Origin: Capronia americana
Taxonomy: Eukaryota; Ascomycota; Eurotiomycetes; Chaetothyriales; Herpotrichiellaceae
DNA: 64,000 bases
Direction: 5' to 3'
Assembly: GCA_016110215.1 (NCBI GenBank)
Contig: JADWQD010000015.1
Location: 682,001-746,000, forward strand
Each line of letters starts with the position of its first letter. Positions within the stretch are counted from its first letter, which is position 1. Below the pieces are notes generated by a model. The model saw nothing but the letters and a program-made list of their open reading frames with translations, was not told where the DNA came from and searched no databases. Below are positions 9,346-20,498 of the stretch, one piece after another. Position numbers and translations under genes: made by a program.

Positions 9346-10368
9346 TCAGTGATGCGGTCCAGCAGCTCTCCTTTCCCGTCCCGAAATCAAATAGAGACTC
9401 GCCCTCACGTCAATAACTGGATCGTCGCTCGCTTCGACTCCATCAACCCGAGGGACTGGATCATAGATGATATTTCGCTGCTTCTCGTCATTGTCCTCCG
9501 CCACAGCATCCAACTTGATGGTGCCCAATTTCACAATCTTTCTGTCCTCCGGCCAGCGGACTGTCGGGTCGTTGGTCTGGTCTCCTTCGTTCGCAACCTG
9601 AGCCCAGAGGGTGAATGACGCGCCACCATCAATGATGCGCGTCTGTATCTCGTTGTGCAAAAAAGCGGGATCCTTAGACTTCGCTTCTTCGTCAGAGAGA
9701 TGTGATTCGCCCGCGTCGGGAGTGATGCGCCAGCGAACGAAAGTTTCCTTGCCGTCCGCGGAAATGAGTTTAAACGCGTTGACGCCGAAGAACTTCTCCG
9801 TAGCAAAGCTGGATGGCGTGGGTTTCGGTGCCTGGACGAAAGCCAGTGCCGCGGGATGACTGCCTAGGAAGGCTTCGATGGGGGATGGGTTCTTGGGAGC
9901 ATCTGGAGCGGATGAAGCACCGATCGCGCCCAGCAGTTCCAGGAAGCCCTCGCCCGAATTGACGGGAAAGAACGGTGTCGAGTGTGTTATAATGTCGGTG
10001 TGCTGGCGGCGGCCATTCTTCTCGGGGAGATTGAATCGAACGGCGAAGCCTCGCGGGTTGGCGTCGCCCGCGTTATCTGGGATTGTGGGAATACCCGTCG
10101 AGTTCGAGAAGCGGGCGGTCACGGGTGTTGAGCTGGCGTTGAAGTGGGGTGCTTTGCTGAGAGATGCAGCCTCTGAGGTTGGTGTGAATGTTCCATTGAT
10201 GAGGATGCCTCTGGCATGGGCTATGAGAAGGGGTCAGTACATGGCTTTTGCTCTTGGACAACAAAGCTGACCTGGTCGAAAGCCCGGTGGAGTGTTGAAT
10301 GCTCCCTTGAGTGTCTTCACCAGGTTGGCTGCGGTCTCATTGGTCTTTTCGCTCGTAGAGAGTGGCAT
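9346..10368 (-). CDS. small catalase-like heme protein (SrpA-type), 323 aa, two exons
   Basis: Exons are 10368-10272 and 10220-9346, with a 51-bp phase-1 intron (GTCAGC donor, CATAG acceptor). The joined protein begins MPLSTSEKTNETAANLV. It carries the distal-heme segment RPAHARGILINGTF (predicted catalytic His34), the RFSN segment and the NPRGFAVRF signature of the catalase fold. Near the C-terminus, DVRASLYLISGRERR contains the Arg-x3-Tyr arrangement of the proximal heme ligand. At about 320 residues it is a mini-catalase of the SrpA/catalase-related-peroxidase group, not a full catalase (about 500+). Peroxidase or hydroperoxide chemistry is the family expectation; the substrate is unknown. 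An upstream in-frame ATG at 10476 exists, but the shorter start fits the family better. Confidence 0.85.
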
Positions 10369-11977
10369 CTTGAAGGCTTGGAGGGTTCTGTTTGCTGGGT
10401 GAGTTGAGGGCGACTGGTGAGCGGATCGAGTCTCGGTCTTACTGTCATGTCTTTGAATGCTCGTCTCCCGCGCCATACTTATACCACCTGATCTCGGTGC
10501 TTCTCGAACAGAACATAGGTGCCATCTCCAGGAATGTCAAATACCCAGCACAAAACAGTCAGCAAGCGCCATGCGACGGGCCACTGAGGATGTCGCTATT
10601 ACCACTCTGAGTTCGGCGACTCTGCGGCTATTGGATGGCAATTGGGCTTGTCGTATCCCTAACTCGGTCGGTGTTGGATCGGTTCATGCAAGAGCCATGC
10701 AGGAGCTTAGTCAGTGGAAGGTCTAAGCTTCGATGGGTCGCTTACTTCCTTTCTCCCCCACCATGATTAGTATCGCGCAATTTGTCAAATGACGACGTGC
10801 TTTCTCTGAGTGAAGCTCAATGTGAATTGTCATGGCCGTTATTCCTCTCAACGGCAATACCCCAGGCCTTTGTCGAAGATAGACCGAGGGCTGAACGAGT
10901 TGGCTTCCTGCAACTGAGCGGGCCTTGCTGAGATAACACACCACACGGTTGGAAATAGCAATAGCTTGGGAGGCGAGCTATTCCTATCAGATAGGTGACG
11001 GGTCATGCAATGGTCCACAAACGGTATGCAAATCGTAGCGTTGTCAGAGCCCCAAGGCGCACCATATTTCCACGGATCAAGAGAGGAAAGTATTGGATTC
11101 CCTATCTGTGCCGTTTCGACTGCGCTGTGAACCATGATAGAACCGCCAGCCGTGTATTTTGAACGAGGCTAGAGCTTGAAGTATATTACGATCATGAAGC
11201 CGTATTCAGAGGCTCTTTGACGACGTGCCCCTCCTGCAGTCAGCCAGCCACCCAGCCTATATCTCCTGCTGCAACCCGGACCACTCTGCGTCAACTCCTC
11301 CGGCCATCTGTTGTTCCTAATCACCTTCTCCACAGAAATCTTACTTGATTGAAGCATCGCACAGCTATGTCCTCAAAATCCGTCTCCACCTCAAACATCT
11401 CGCCTTTTCGGCCCGAGAGAGATGGCCTTGGTCCCAGATATCCGCGCATGAAATCCCCTCTTATCGGACCACCCGCCTGATTGGGATCGAAATGGGTCAT
11501 GGCCACCCACAGCGAAAGAGGCTAGAGTGAGATCCGAGCACAGCAGAAGTAAGAAACAGGACAATGGAAGGATGAACGACGCTGCAGAGCGTCAAGACCC
11601 GCCTTTCTGTTCCGGGGTCTCGTACACAGGATCCCTCCCCGCGAGATTAAACAGGACATGCAAGCATCGCAAGATCACTGACACCGGCTAAGATAAAGTA
11701 ATGTAGATGTTGCGGTGGCCTTGTGGCGGTCTTGGAAAGGTTGACTGGCATCTCCCGCCGGACGGGTTACTCATGCTCGGTTACAGAAGTCGCGACGGCG
11801 AGATTGTGTCTGAATGTACATGCTAGGACACGCTGAGCCAATCATCTGAATGCATGAGTGGCGAGGTCGTAGATGATTACTTGGTAGCTATCTACCTATA
11901 GTCGTGTGCTAGGCGAGCACTTAATTCAGTGTGGGACGATCAGCAAACCCATCTCCAACCGAGCAATTTGGTGCCCA
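10369..11977. other. 1.6-kb region without a supported gene
   Basis: It contains scattered short frames, none with domain content or consistent splice sites. It includes the promoter of the catalase-like gene (right side) and the 3' end of the alcohol dehydrogenase gene (left of 11978). No repeat family or RNA gene was recognised. Confidence 0.4.
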
Positions 11978-13339
11978 TCATGCAGTGCCATATGTAGTTA
12001 ACTCGGGAGTGCCCTCGGCGCGCGGGAAACTGAACTTCGTCTCGACGTATACCTTCTGCATTCCCTTCTCACGAGAATCATACCGCCGATAAACTTCCTC
12101 CAATTCCTCGAGCTTGACGCGATGGCTGACCATCTGGTATACGTCCAGCTTGCCTTCCTGAATCTTCTTGAGCAGATCTTCCCAGTACAGGTGTACGGGT
12201 GCCTGCCCATTCCCGATGAGTCGAATACCGCGCTCCATCAACGAACCGATGTTGAAATGGTTGGTGTAACCCACATAGACGCCGGTGATGCCACAGCGGC
12301 CGAAGTTCTTGACGCTCATGATCATCTCATTGACAATTTCCGAAGTATCTGTCTCGGCGCCGAGGAGTATTTCGAAGTAATGTGCCCAGCCTTTCGCGTA
12401 TTCACCTGCGACACATTCAATCGCCACATCAGGGCCTCCATGTTCCATTTCTTTCAGGACAGAGACGATGTTCTTGCCTTTAGGAAGATCTGTGAAGTTG
12501 ATAGTCTCGATCTTAGGAAGCTTAGATTTCACAAAATCGAGCCGCCAGGAAGCCTTGCCACCATCGATGATAATGACCCGGCTGGCGCCCTGCATGAAGG
12601 ACATGGCAGCGGCCATGTGACCGATGGGACCTGCACCCCATATAGCAACGACGTCGCCTTCCTTAACTCCCGTGTCGACGACAGCGTTCCAAGACGTGCT
12701 CAGAACGTCAGAGAGGTAGAGGCCCTTTTCGTCTGGGACGTCTTCCGGCAGCTTCAGAAGGTTGACGTCGCCATACGCGACACGGACATACTCCGCCTGA
12801 CCACCAGCGTAACCACCCGTGAAATGTGAGTATCCTAGCATCCCTGCTGTACGACCGCCATACATGATATTCTCAATCTTGTTGTCGTTGGTCTTCTCGC
12901 ACTGACTGCTCAGTTTGCGCTTGCAGTACATGCAGGTACCACAGGCAATTTGAAAACTGCATACCACCCGGTCACCTGGCTTGACTTTGCTGATATTGGG
13001 GCCAACGCTATCAACAACACCACAAAACTCATGGCCAAGAATATCACCTTTTTGTAGTTCGATGACAGCTCCGTGATACAGGTGGAGGTCTGAGCCACAG
13101 ACTGTTGAGCCAGTGACTTTGACGATGACATCTGTGTCTTCGATCTTTGCGGGCTTGAACGTCTCGATAACTTTCACGCTGTTCTTGCCATTCCAGACCA
13201 ACGCCTTCATCTTCTCGCCCGAAGGGTCGGCATACTTTGCCGCATCTTTGGAGGGATTGCTGAGGTTCTGCTCGGTGGTGGCGTCACCTGTGTGGCCGAT
13301 GAGCTTTTCGACGAATCCTGCTGCTTGTGATAGAGCCAT
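11978..13339 (-). CDS. zinc-dependent alcohol dehydrogenase, MDR family, 453 aa
   Basis: A medium-chain dehydrogenase/reductase with both zinc sites visible. The catalytic site uses the Cys of TVCGSDLH and the His-Glu of GHEFCGVVD. The structural zinc is bound by four Cys in CGTCMYCKRKLSSQC. The NAD(P)-binding Rossmann motif reads AIWGAGPIGHMAA. The pattern resembles the glutathione-dependent formaldehyde dehydrogenase and threonine dehydrogenase-like branch widespread in fungi. The N-terminal 45 residues before the GroES-like domain are an extension over bacterial members and could be a weak targeting region. I start at the ATG at 13339; the frame stays open to 13375, but only through a non-ATG codon. 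It is intronless. The substrate is not determined by sequence. Confidence 0.88.
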   Translation of the reverse strand: MALSQAAGFVEKLIGHTGDATTEQNLSNPSKDAAKYADPSGEKMKALVWNGKNSVKVIETFKPAKIEDTDVIVKVTGSTVCGSDLHLYHGAVIELQKGDILGHEFCGVVDSVGPNISKVKPGDRVVCSFQIACGTCMYCKRKLSSQCEKTNDNKIENIMYGGRTAGMLGYSHFTGGYAGGQAEYVRVAYGDVNLLKLPEDVPDEKGLYLSDVLSTSWNAVVDTGVKEGDVVAIWGAGPIGHMAAAMSFMQGASRVIIIDGGKASWRLDFVKSKLPKIETINFTDLPKGKNIVSVLKEMEHGGPDVAIECVAGEYAKGWAHYFEILLGAETDTSEIVNEMIMSVKNFGRCGITGVYVGYTNHFNIGSLMERGIRLIGNGQAPVHLYWEDLLKKIQEGKLDVYQMVSHRVKLEELEEVYRRYDSREKGMQKVYVETKFSFPRAEGTPELTTYGTA

Positions 13340-14915
13340 GATGAAGGTCCGTTGAGTCCTGTCTGCGAGTTTCAAGTATGGGACAGAAGTTACCGCTTTG
13401 GCAAAGATTCGGCGACGCAGGAGAAAGCGGAAGTCTTTTAAGGACGCTCATAACTCCACGCGTCCATCTGCCGGAGCAAGATGCACTCTGACGGGATGAT
13501 GTTTTCATCATGACATCATGTTCATGATGCGCAGAACCTCCCGCGAAGTCTATGAGGTAGTTGGTCGTCGGATAACGCTCCCGTGCGCTGAGATCGACAT
13601 CGCCCAATGCACGTGGGATCTGCTCTTGAGATGTTTGCCAGCATCGTGGTGTCGTCGCAAGTTATCAAGACCGGTTAATCGAAGCATCGGAGCCTCCAAG
13701 AGATAAACTTGCCCCACCAATCATTTTCAGCCACCTCGAGCTTCGCATTCAGTCAAACGGACAGTTTGCTGCACCGTCTGCTTTGCTTGTAATTATTCGA
13801 TTCAAAATGAGGTCGAGTCCCGAGCTCCCAGAATCGAAGCGGATACCCATTTCCCAGCTTTCTTTGGGCTCCTTTGGTCAGATGGTGAAGTTCGTATGTA
13901 AATCGGTGGCACCCACCACCCACAATGTCATAGTTGACAGCATCCGCTCACTCTAGCTTGTTAAAGACAATTCCCCCTTCCTGGCACATTATTCTTTGGC
14001 GGATATCCCGAGGACAAGTAACCACGACGAGAACACTTGGCCATTGGAAGGCTGATCTGCTGGCGTCTCCACGGCCAGATCGCAAGGGCACCTAATATTC
14101 AGTGGACGATTTCCTTGCGTTGCAGGAAATCCAGTCCCAGCAGAACCTGGGGTTCTCGTAAAGTAATGTCTCTTAATCTTGATTGTACCTTGTCCTGATA
14201 GATTCAGAAAATTGTTACTTTTATAACGCCCGGATCATGCAGGGCGGCCCTGGTGGTTCGCCCATCTTCGGGGAAACATCGGTTGTCGACTGGATAGCAC
14301 GTGACTACCTGTAAAAGTGCTTGCAGATGGGCGACAGCCCCGCTGGCCCGCCTTTTACTTAAGCATTGACAGCGGTAGTGGCCAACAGGCAAAGTACGGA
14401 GGCTGCCTTGGCTGAGGTGCTGAGTGGCTTGGGCTGATGCAGGCGAGTTCAGTTGCCGCAGGCATACGTAGACATCAACACCGAAGTCAGATATCGACAA
14501 CCGCAGGAATACCATTGCTCCTCGAGGTGCGACCTATTGTTGAATGTCATTCCTTTACCATCGCCATTTACGCTATACCTTCAATCGTTCGAAATTAAAG
14601 ACACACCTCGACACACCACCGGCTCATTCCAGACGCGTAGCTGCGTTCGACCCTCTTTTTTGCCGCGTCCCCGCGCTGCTCGAGCATCTCACCGTCTCAC
14701 CCCTCAGGCACCTACCGACCGACAGAGACCATCGAGTGATTTTGTATACATTTATACGGTGCAGGGCCGGAAGAGCAGCCATATCATCGCCATCGGCGTG
14801 CGCGTTGTCTCTTCTGCGCACTTAGAATGTCACCTCCGCGGTGACAGGAAATATCCAAAAACCACTCCCTCGAATCCGCTTCGCAACCCCATAGGGTGCA
14901 CGACAAACATTGACA
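13340..14915. other. divergent 1.6-kb intergenic region
   Basis: The region separates the alcohol dehydrogenase (minus) and the inositol phosphatase (plus). A dense CATCAT/ATGATG inverted cluster sits at about 13497-13531, roughly 160-190 bp upstream of the dehydrogenase start, a candidate regulator site. No coding gene, tRNA or repeat could be supported in the rest. Confidence 0.4.
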
Positions 14916-17900
14916 ATGGCGCAGAACACGGAGCAGCGGACAGACGCAGCTCCTATAAAGCCCGTATCTTCGCTAAGGTCTCACTTTGAGGGCCTCAAGG
15001 TCAACCAGCCTGCACCTGGGAGCATACCTTCCTCACCGCAGGCACTTAGACCGGTTGACAGGACGAGTCCAGCCCCACCACACCGAGCCTCGTTTGATAT
15101 ACCACGACCTATCTCGCCGTGGTCTGGGCCAGCGGGGAGCATCAACAATGGAGGAACTCAAACACCGACCAAGGGGACCGAGTCACCTCCAAAGCCGGGA
15201 CACAGACGCCCTATGTCGATGCTATTACAGTCCTCCCCCCAGCTCACTCCTTCAGTCAAGGTCGACTCCCCACGGTCGCCTCCCCGGACCTTCTTCGAGC
15301 GAAGTAGTTCAAGATCTCCAGAACGTGTCGACAATACTCCGTTTGGCAAGGTGCGCGAACTGATATCCCAACACTCGAGTCGCTCCTCGACGCCAGTCCC
15401 CCGGGCGCCCAGCGTAGATGGATCGGACACCACGAAAACGCCGGGAGACATGCAAAGAGGCATCGAGGTACAGGATGAGAAGCCCAAACCCCTCCCACCA
15501 CCAGTCAACCGGGCGGAGAAACCCAAAATACCACTTAAACCAAATGTCATTACTCTGCCTGCCGCCAATATTCTCCAGCCCGAAGCCCGGAGGCCTTCCT
15601 TCGAAGCGCGTATATCCCCCTTTAGCACACCTCCGAGCAGCGACGAAAGCTCGCCTGTCCGAAGCCACGAACCCGTGGCTCTCCCACCGCCAGTTCGACC
15701 ATCACCGCCCGCCCATAATACTCCATTTTCCACTCCGGAAGTTCCCTCTTCTCGGTCAAGAGATCCACGGCTACAGGGTTTCTCGCATAAGCCGACGACA
15801 CTTGAGAAAAAAGATGCGAGGAACTTAGGATTCTCGCAGCTTGAACCGCGACCCCCAAGCCGAGGGGCGAATCTACCTGCAAGAGCAAACACGCTTTCAG
15901 AGAAGCCCACCAAAGACACTAGTGAATTGGGGCTGATAAATGGAAAGCCAACGCAGCGTCATGTCTCTGAGACGATAAGGCACACACCTCCACCTCTGCT
16001 TGCTCCTTCACAGCCTATACGGATAACTCCCGTTCGCGATGCTCGCATGCTTGGATTCTCCAGCGCCCTTCCGCCAGATGTTGAAAAGATTGCGGAAGAA
16101 CCACATCCGAGCCTTCCTCCAAGACGGACTGTCGAGCCTCCACCACGTCCGTCGAACGAGTCCAAGCACTCCATGCGACCTATACAGCCTCTGCCCAGCC
16201 TCGCCACAACCCCTGATCGTTTCAAGAAGCCCTCACCCGCCCAGCCAGTGTCTCGTGCGCCGACTATGCCTGTGGAGCAGCACTTCCCACCGCCACCGAA
16301 GCGAACGAGCGTGGATCTCCCTCCAACTACCTCGACGCATCGCTCTCAGACCTTTGCTGGCGATTTCTCCAGACGAGCTGTTCCAATGGCAACAACGGAC
16401 GACTCTGATGAGACTGAGGAGACAATGGAGGAACCGACTACTTCCAGATCCGAGTATCCGGATGCAACCCATACCAACAGACGGCCCCCGTACAACAAAG
16501 CTGGTTTGTGGGAGATTCCCACAAAGTCAGATTCTCGGCTTGCTGAGGTGTGCGGGCAGTACTTATGTACAGCCGGTTATGTTACCCGAGTGTTTGATAT
16601 GTCCTCAGGCGAGCAAGTCATGAGCATCAATCATGGCGAAACTGTCAAAGTCTCTGCTTTGGCATTCAAGCCCGCCCCTGAACTAGCACAGGAAGGTACC
16701 AGACTGTGGCTTGGCATGAACACTGGAGAAGTGATGGAAGTTGACGTTGCGACCCACACAGTCATGACAACGAACACATCGCATAATAGACGCGAAATTG
16801 TGCGGATACTGCGCAGCAAAAGGGACCTCTGGACCATCGACGACGAGGGGAAATTGTTCGTTTGGAAAGCTGATGAGACAGGAGTACCCAATCTCAAATA
16901 TAGCCACATATCCCACAAGATTCCCAGAGGTCACACGTTCTCTATGGCTATCGACGGAAGACTTTGGTATGCCTCGGGCAAAGAAATCCGGGTATACGTA
17001 CCAGGAAATGAAAGCTCCTTTGGTCCTCTGACTGATCCTCTGTACCAGCACGGCAATGGAGATGTCACTTGTGGAACCTACTCGAATGAAGGTGGTGGAA
17101 GAGCATATTTCGGCCATATTGATGGCCGAGTGTCCATATATTCAACCAATGACTTCTCCGTGATTGCCAATATCAAAGCCAGTGACTACAAGATCAACAA
17201 CCTGGCGTACGTGGGCGACAAGTTATGGGCAGCGTTCAAGACCGGGATGGTCTACGTGTACGACACCCGCAGTTTGCCCTGGAAAACACAGAAAGACTGG
17301 AAGGCACATGAAGGTCCGGTGACCCAGCTGCTGTTCGACCCCAGCAGTGTTTGGACCCTCCAACAATTGCAAGTCGTGAGCATAGGGCATGATAACTTTG
17401 TGAGATTGTGGGACGCCGCGCTGGAAGACGACTGGATCGAGACCGAGATGATGCAGCGCGATGTGGAATATTGCACGTTCCGAGAGGTGCGGGCCGCTGT
17501 TGTGACGTGGAATGTCGGAGCGTCTACGCCTTACGAATTGAGGGAGGACTTCATTGCCGATGCGATCCATGCCAGCGATCCACCTGAAATCCTCATATTC
17601 GGCTTTCAGGAGGTCGTTGACCTCGAAGACCGCACTGTCACTGCGAAGAGCATCTTCAGCTTTGGCAAAAAGAAAGACACGGTCAAGACGGAGCAACACC
17701 AGACTCGGGTCTATCGAGAATGGCGGGACTACCTCAGCAAAGTGATTAGCCGCTCGACTAGTGTTCATCATGCCTATTCGGAACTGCATACCTCCAGCTT
17801 GATTGGACTGTTCCAATGCGTCTTCATCAGACAAGAGGAGCGAGTCAACGTCCGAAATTTGCAGGCCGCCAGCGTCAAGCTTGGCTTGAAGGGTCATTAC

Positions 17901-18647
17901 GGGAACAAGGGGGCGCTCGTCACCCGCTTCGTCCTCGACGACAGCTCAGTGTGCTTTGTCAATTGTCACCTTGCAGCCGGTCAAAGAAACACGTCGCATC
18001 GAAATAATGATGTGGCAAGCATTCTCGAAGCTGAAGCTCTGGATGCAGAATCCGATTCCGATGCACGAAGTTCGCTTTATGTCGGAGGCGGTGACGGCAC
18101 TCAGATCCTTGACCATGAGATCTGCGTCCTCAATGGTGACTTGAACTACCGGATTGACGCCATCCCCCGAGACACGGTGATTGCAATGATCAAACGCAAT
18201 GAACTGGCCAAATTGCTGGAGCGGGACCAGATCATGGTTTCGCGTCGTCGTGTGTCAGGATTCCGTCTAGCTCAGTTCGTGGAGCTACCCATCACCTTTG
18301 CGCCAACATACAAGTACGATGTCGGCACGGATAGGTACGACACATCGGAGAAGAAGCGCGCGCCTGCATGGTGTGATCGACTCCTCTATCGTGGTCCCGG
18401 ACGTGTTATGCAACTCGAATATCGACGCCATGAGGTGCGGACAAGCGATCATCGTCCCGTCAGCGGCCTCTTCAAGCTGCGTGTCAAGACAATCGATACG
18501 CGGAAGCGGGCCAAAGTCATGGAGGATTGTTACCAGACATTTAAGGGGGTCCGTAAGCATATGGCGGAAAAGGCGAGCGTAGATTACCTGGTTAGAGTGC
18601 TGGGTGTTGGCGAGCAGGAAGCCAAAACACTGATAACCGCCAGATAA
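14916..18647 (+). CDS. WD40-type inositol polyphosphate 5-phosphatase, 1243 aa
   Basis: Three parts are visible. Residues 1 to about 525 are disordered and rich in Pro/Ser. Residues about 530-850 form a beta-propeller-like WD40 region (GHDNFVRLWDAALED is the last clear blade). Residues about 860-1190 are an inositol polyphosphate 5-phosphatase catalytic domain. Signatures include VVTWNVGAS, GFQEVVDLED, NKGALVTRF, NCHLAAGQ, LNGDLNYRID, the PAWCDRLLYRG block and SDHRPVSGLF, so the Mg-dependent active site looks intact. It should remove the 5-phosphate from phosphoinositides such as PI(4,5)P2. This WD40-phosphatase architecture also occurs in plants (FRA3 type). The N-terminal part contains three copies of a [R/K]-D-x-R-x-x-G-F-S motif. 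The ATG at 14916 is used; the frame extends two codons further only through a TTG. Confidence 0.93.
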   Translation: MAQNTEQRTDAAPIKPVSSLRSHFEGLKVNQPAPGSIPSSPQALRPVDRTSPAPPHRASFDIPRPISPWSGPAGSINNGGTQTPTKGTESPPKPGHRRPMSMLLQSSPQLTPSVKVDSPRSPPRTFFERSSSRSPERVDNTPFGKVRELISQHSSRSSTPVPRAPSVDGSDTTKTPGDMQRGIEVQDEKPKPLPPPVNRAEKPKIPLKPNVITLPAANILQPEARRPSFEARISPFSTPPSSDESSPVRSHEPVALPPPVRPSPPAHNTPFSTPEVPSSRSRDPRLQGFSHKPTTLEKKDARNLGFSQLEPRPPSRGANLPARANTLSEKPTKDTSELGLINGKPTQRHVSETIRHTPPPLLAPSQPIRITPVRDARMLGFSSALPPDVEKIAEEPHPSLPPRRTVEPPPRPSNESKHSMRPIQPLPSLATTPDRFKKPSPAQPVSRAPTMPVEQHFPPPPKRTSVDLPPTTSTHRSQTFAGDFSRRAVPMATTDDSDETEETMEEPTTSRSEYPDATHTNRRPPYNKAGLWEIPTKSDSRLAEVCGQYLCTAGYVTRVFDMSSGEQVMSINHGETVKVSALAFKPAPELAQEGTRLWLGMNTGEVMEVDVATHTVMTTNTSHNRREIVRILRSKRDLWTIDDEGKLFVWKADETGVPNLKYSHISHKIPRGHTFSMAIDGRLWYASGKEIRVYVPGNESSFGPLTDPLYQHGNGDVTCGTYSNEGGGRAYFGHIDGRVSIYSTNDFSVIANIKASDYKINNLAYVGDKLWAAFKTGMVYVYDTRSLPWKTQKDWKAHEGPVTQLLFDPSSVWTLQQLQVVSIGHDNFVRLWDAALEDDWIETEMMQRDVEYCTFREVRAAVVTWNVGASTPYELREDFIADAIHASDPPEILIFGFQEVVDLEDRTVTAKSIFSFGKKKDTVKTEQHQTRVYREWRDYLSKVISRSTSVHHAYSELHTSSLIGLFQCVFIRQEERVNVRNLQAASVKLGLKGHYGNKGALVTRFVLDDSSVCFVNCHLAAGQRNTSHRNNDVASILEAEALDAESDSDARSSLYVGGGDGTQILDHEICVLNGDLNYRIDAIPRDTVIAMIKRNELAKLLERDQIMVSRRRVSGFRLAQFVELPITFAPTYKYDVGTDRYDTSEKKRAPAWCDRLLYRGPGRVMQLEYRRHEVRTSDHRPVSGLFKLRVKTIDTRKRAKVMEDCYQTFKGVRKHMAEKASVDYLVRVLGVGEQEAKTLITAR

Positions 18648-19379
18648 GTTGAGGATTGACTTTGATACTCAGGCTAAAGAGTGCTATGCTGATGATGAAT
18701 AAGATGAGATGACTGAGGTTGACCTTGCTGTCAATGATATACCCTAAATGCACCTTGATTTTAAGTCTCCTTCAGAATGTCTTCATGTTCTGAGTTGTCC
18801 TTTGGCGTTTCCTCATCTCTCTGTGGCTGCGCGGATTAGATTGCAACGCAAGGAGCACGTATAACGACAGAATGCTGTAGATTCCAAATTGTTTCAGCTT
18901 CCATGGTGTGAATGATATCGCCGGCACAGATGAGACAAAATCACAGCCGTGAAAGGACGGGCGGCAGGACAATATTGATGCAGACGGTAGCCATGCAGAC
19001 CTAACAGCCAAGACATGATTTGTCAAGAATCCAAGTCCGTCTCGGTGAATGATGCTCAATAGATGGCCCAGTCGATTCTGGAAGCGAGGCACAGCTTGGG
19101 TTCTGAATGCTGCGCCACACTCGAGGTGCCGGAAGGACGCAGGCTCCGGCAACGTTGAGTGGCAATTAGTGGGGAGCTTGTTAGGCATGGTTAGGGCAGC
19201 TGCCGCCTAACCCCTCCATTGATGAGCCAACCAACAGGTTCCCCTCGTCACTGTGCCGCGTTGGAGCGTTTGCCTCATCAGAACCTCCTGCGCTTTCCTA
19301 TATCAACAGCTCTTCATTTCAATCTCATCTCCTATTTTCCTTTGGTAACTCCTGTGTATCCAAACGCCACCGACAATTG
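18648..19379. other. intergenic, no supported gene
   Basis: This 732-bp spacer lies between two plus-strand genes. A 138-codon minus-strand frame (18772-19188) has no recognisable content and I regard it as chance. The promoter of the WW-domain gene must lie in the right part. Confidence 0.45.
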
Positions 19380-20498
19380 ATGGCAAGTTTCGCGCCTCCT
19401 TCCGGCCCACCGCCGCCACAGGTGCCGAGCGGCTGGAAAGCTGTATTCAACGACCAGTACAAAGAATGGTATGAGAACGAATCCATATTTCTGTATCATC
19501 TTTAACCTCGGCTCGTTCTCGTCCCTGGCTAACACAACGCTCTGTGTCCTGCAGGTTCTACGTCAACCTCCACACGAAACAATCGACATGGGAGAAGCCC
19601 ACCGGCCCCGCTCCTGGCGGCGACGACGAGGTCCCTCCAGGAGCTCCGCCGGGCTATTCGGCTGGCGGCACCGCGCCCCATGTTTCTGACACGAAGCGCC
19701 CACTAGAGTCGAATAATCCCTACAACTCGAGCACCACCGGGTCTTCTCACGAGACGGACGAGCAGATGGCTAGGCGCTTGCAGCAAGAAGAGAGCAGTCG
19801 CGGTCAGGCCGATTCATATTACGGTTCTGGCAATAGCGGCACGCCTCAACCACAGGGCATCCAAGGTGGATATCCTGGAGCGCCCACCTCACCTTCGAAT
19901 CAACTTCCGCCACGACCCGACAGTAGTTCCGGCAAAACAAGAGGAATTTTTGGCAAGTTATTGGGCAAGTCTGGTGGAAGTTCGAGTCCATTTTCGCAAC
20001 AACCACGACCGGGAGGTGGGTTTCCTCCCCAACCAGCCGGATATGGGCAGGGTCCGCCGCCTGGTGCTTACGGTTATGGTGGACCGCCGCAAGGCTACGG
20101 TGGTGGATATGGGCCCGGACCAGGCTATGGACCAGGACCCGGCTACGGCCCGGGCCCAGGCTACGGCGGCCCTCCTTACGGCGGCTACGGCGGTGGTTAT
20201 GGTGGAGGATATGGACAACCCCCGAGAAAGTCCGGCGGCCTAGGTGCTGGAGGCGCGGCAGCACTTGGGTTGGGCGGTGGCTTGATCGGTGGTGCTCTGC
20301 TGGCCGACGCAGTCAATGATGGCGAACAAGATGCTTAGTGAGTCTCCCCAGACCTACATCGGGCCTAACCAGAGTTTCTCGGCCGCGTGTTTGTCTATAT
20401 GATGGTCCTGATGCTAACGACGAAACAGCCAAGATGGTTACCAAGACGGTGGAGGCGGCGGCGATTTCGGAGGGGATGACGGTGGCGGTGGTGACTAA
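19380..20498 (+). CDS. WW-domain protein with Gly/Tyr/Pro-rich repeats, 313 aa, three exons
   Basis: Exons are 19380-19468, 19555-20337 and 20429-20498; introns of 86 and 91 bp both carry CTAAC branch sites. The WW domain is near residues 13-45 (PSGWKAVFNDQYKEWFYVNL then STWEKPTGP) and intron 1 interrupts its tryptophan region, splitting a Trp codon. The middle is Ser/Gln-rich with a DEQMARRLQQEE segment. It is followed by a Pro-Gly-Tyr repeat tract (GYGPGPGYGPGPGYGP) and a short hydrophobic Gly/Ala-rich segment (LGLGGGLIGGALLADAV). Exon 3 adds an acidic, Gly-rich end (YQDGYQDGGGGGDFGGDD); without it the frame would stop at once, so the last intron is needed. WW domains bind Pro-rich ligands. 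The overall layout matches fungal WW proteins thought to be membrane-associated or prion-like; the precise role is unknown. Confidence 0.85.

Noticed and set aside
12122..12829. 235-codon plus-strand frame opposite the alcohol dehydrogenase
   Set aside because: Shadow of the dehydrogenase gene; no recognisable motifs of its own.
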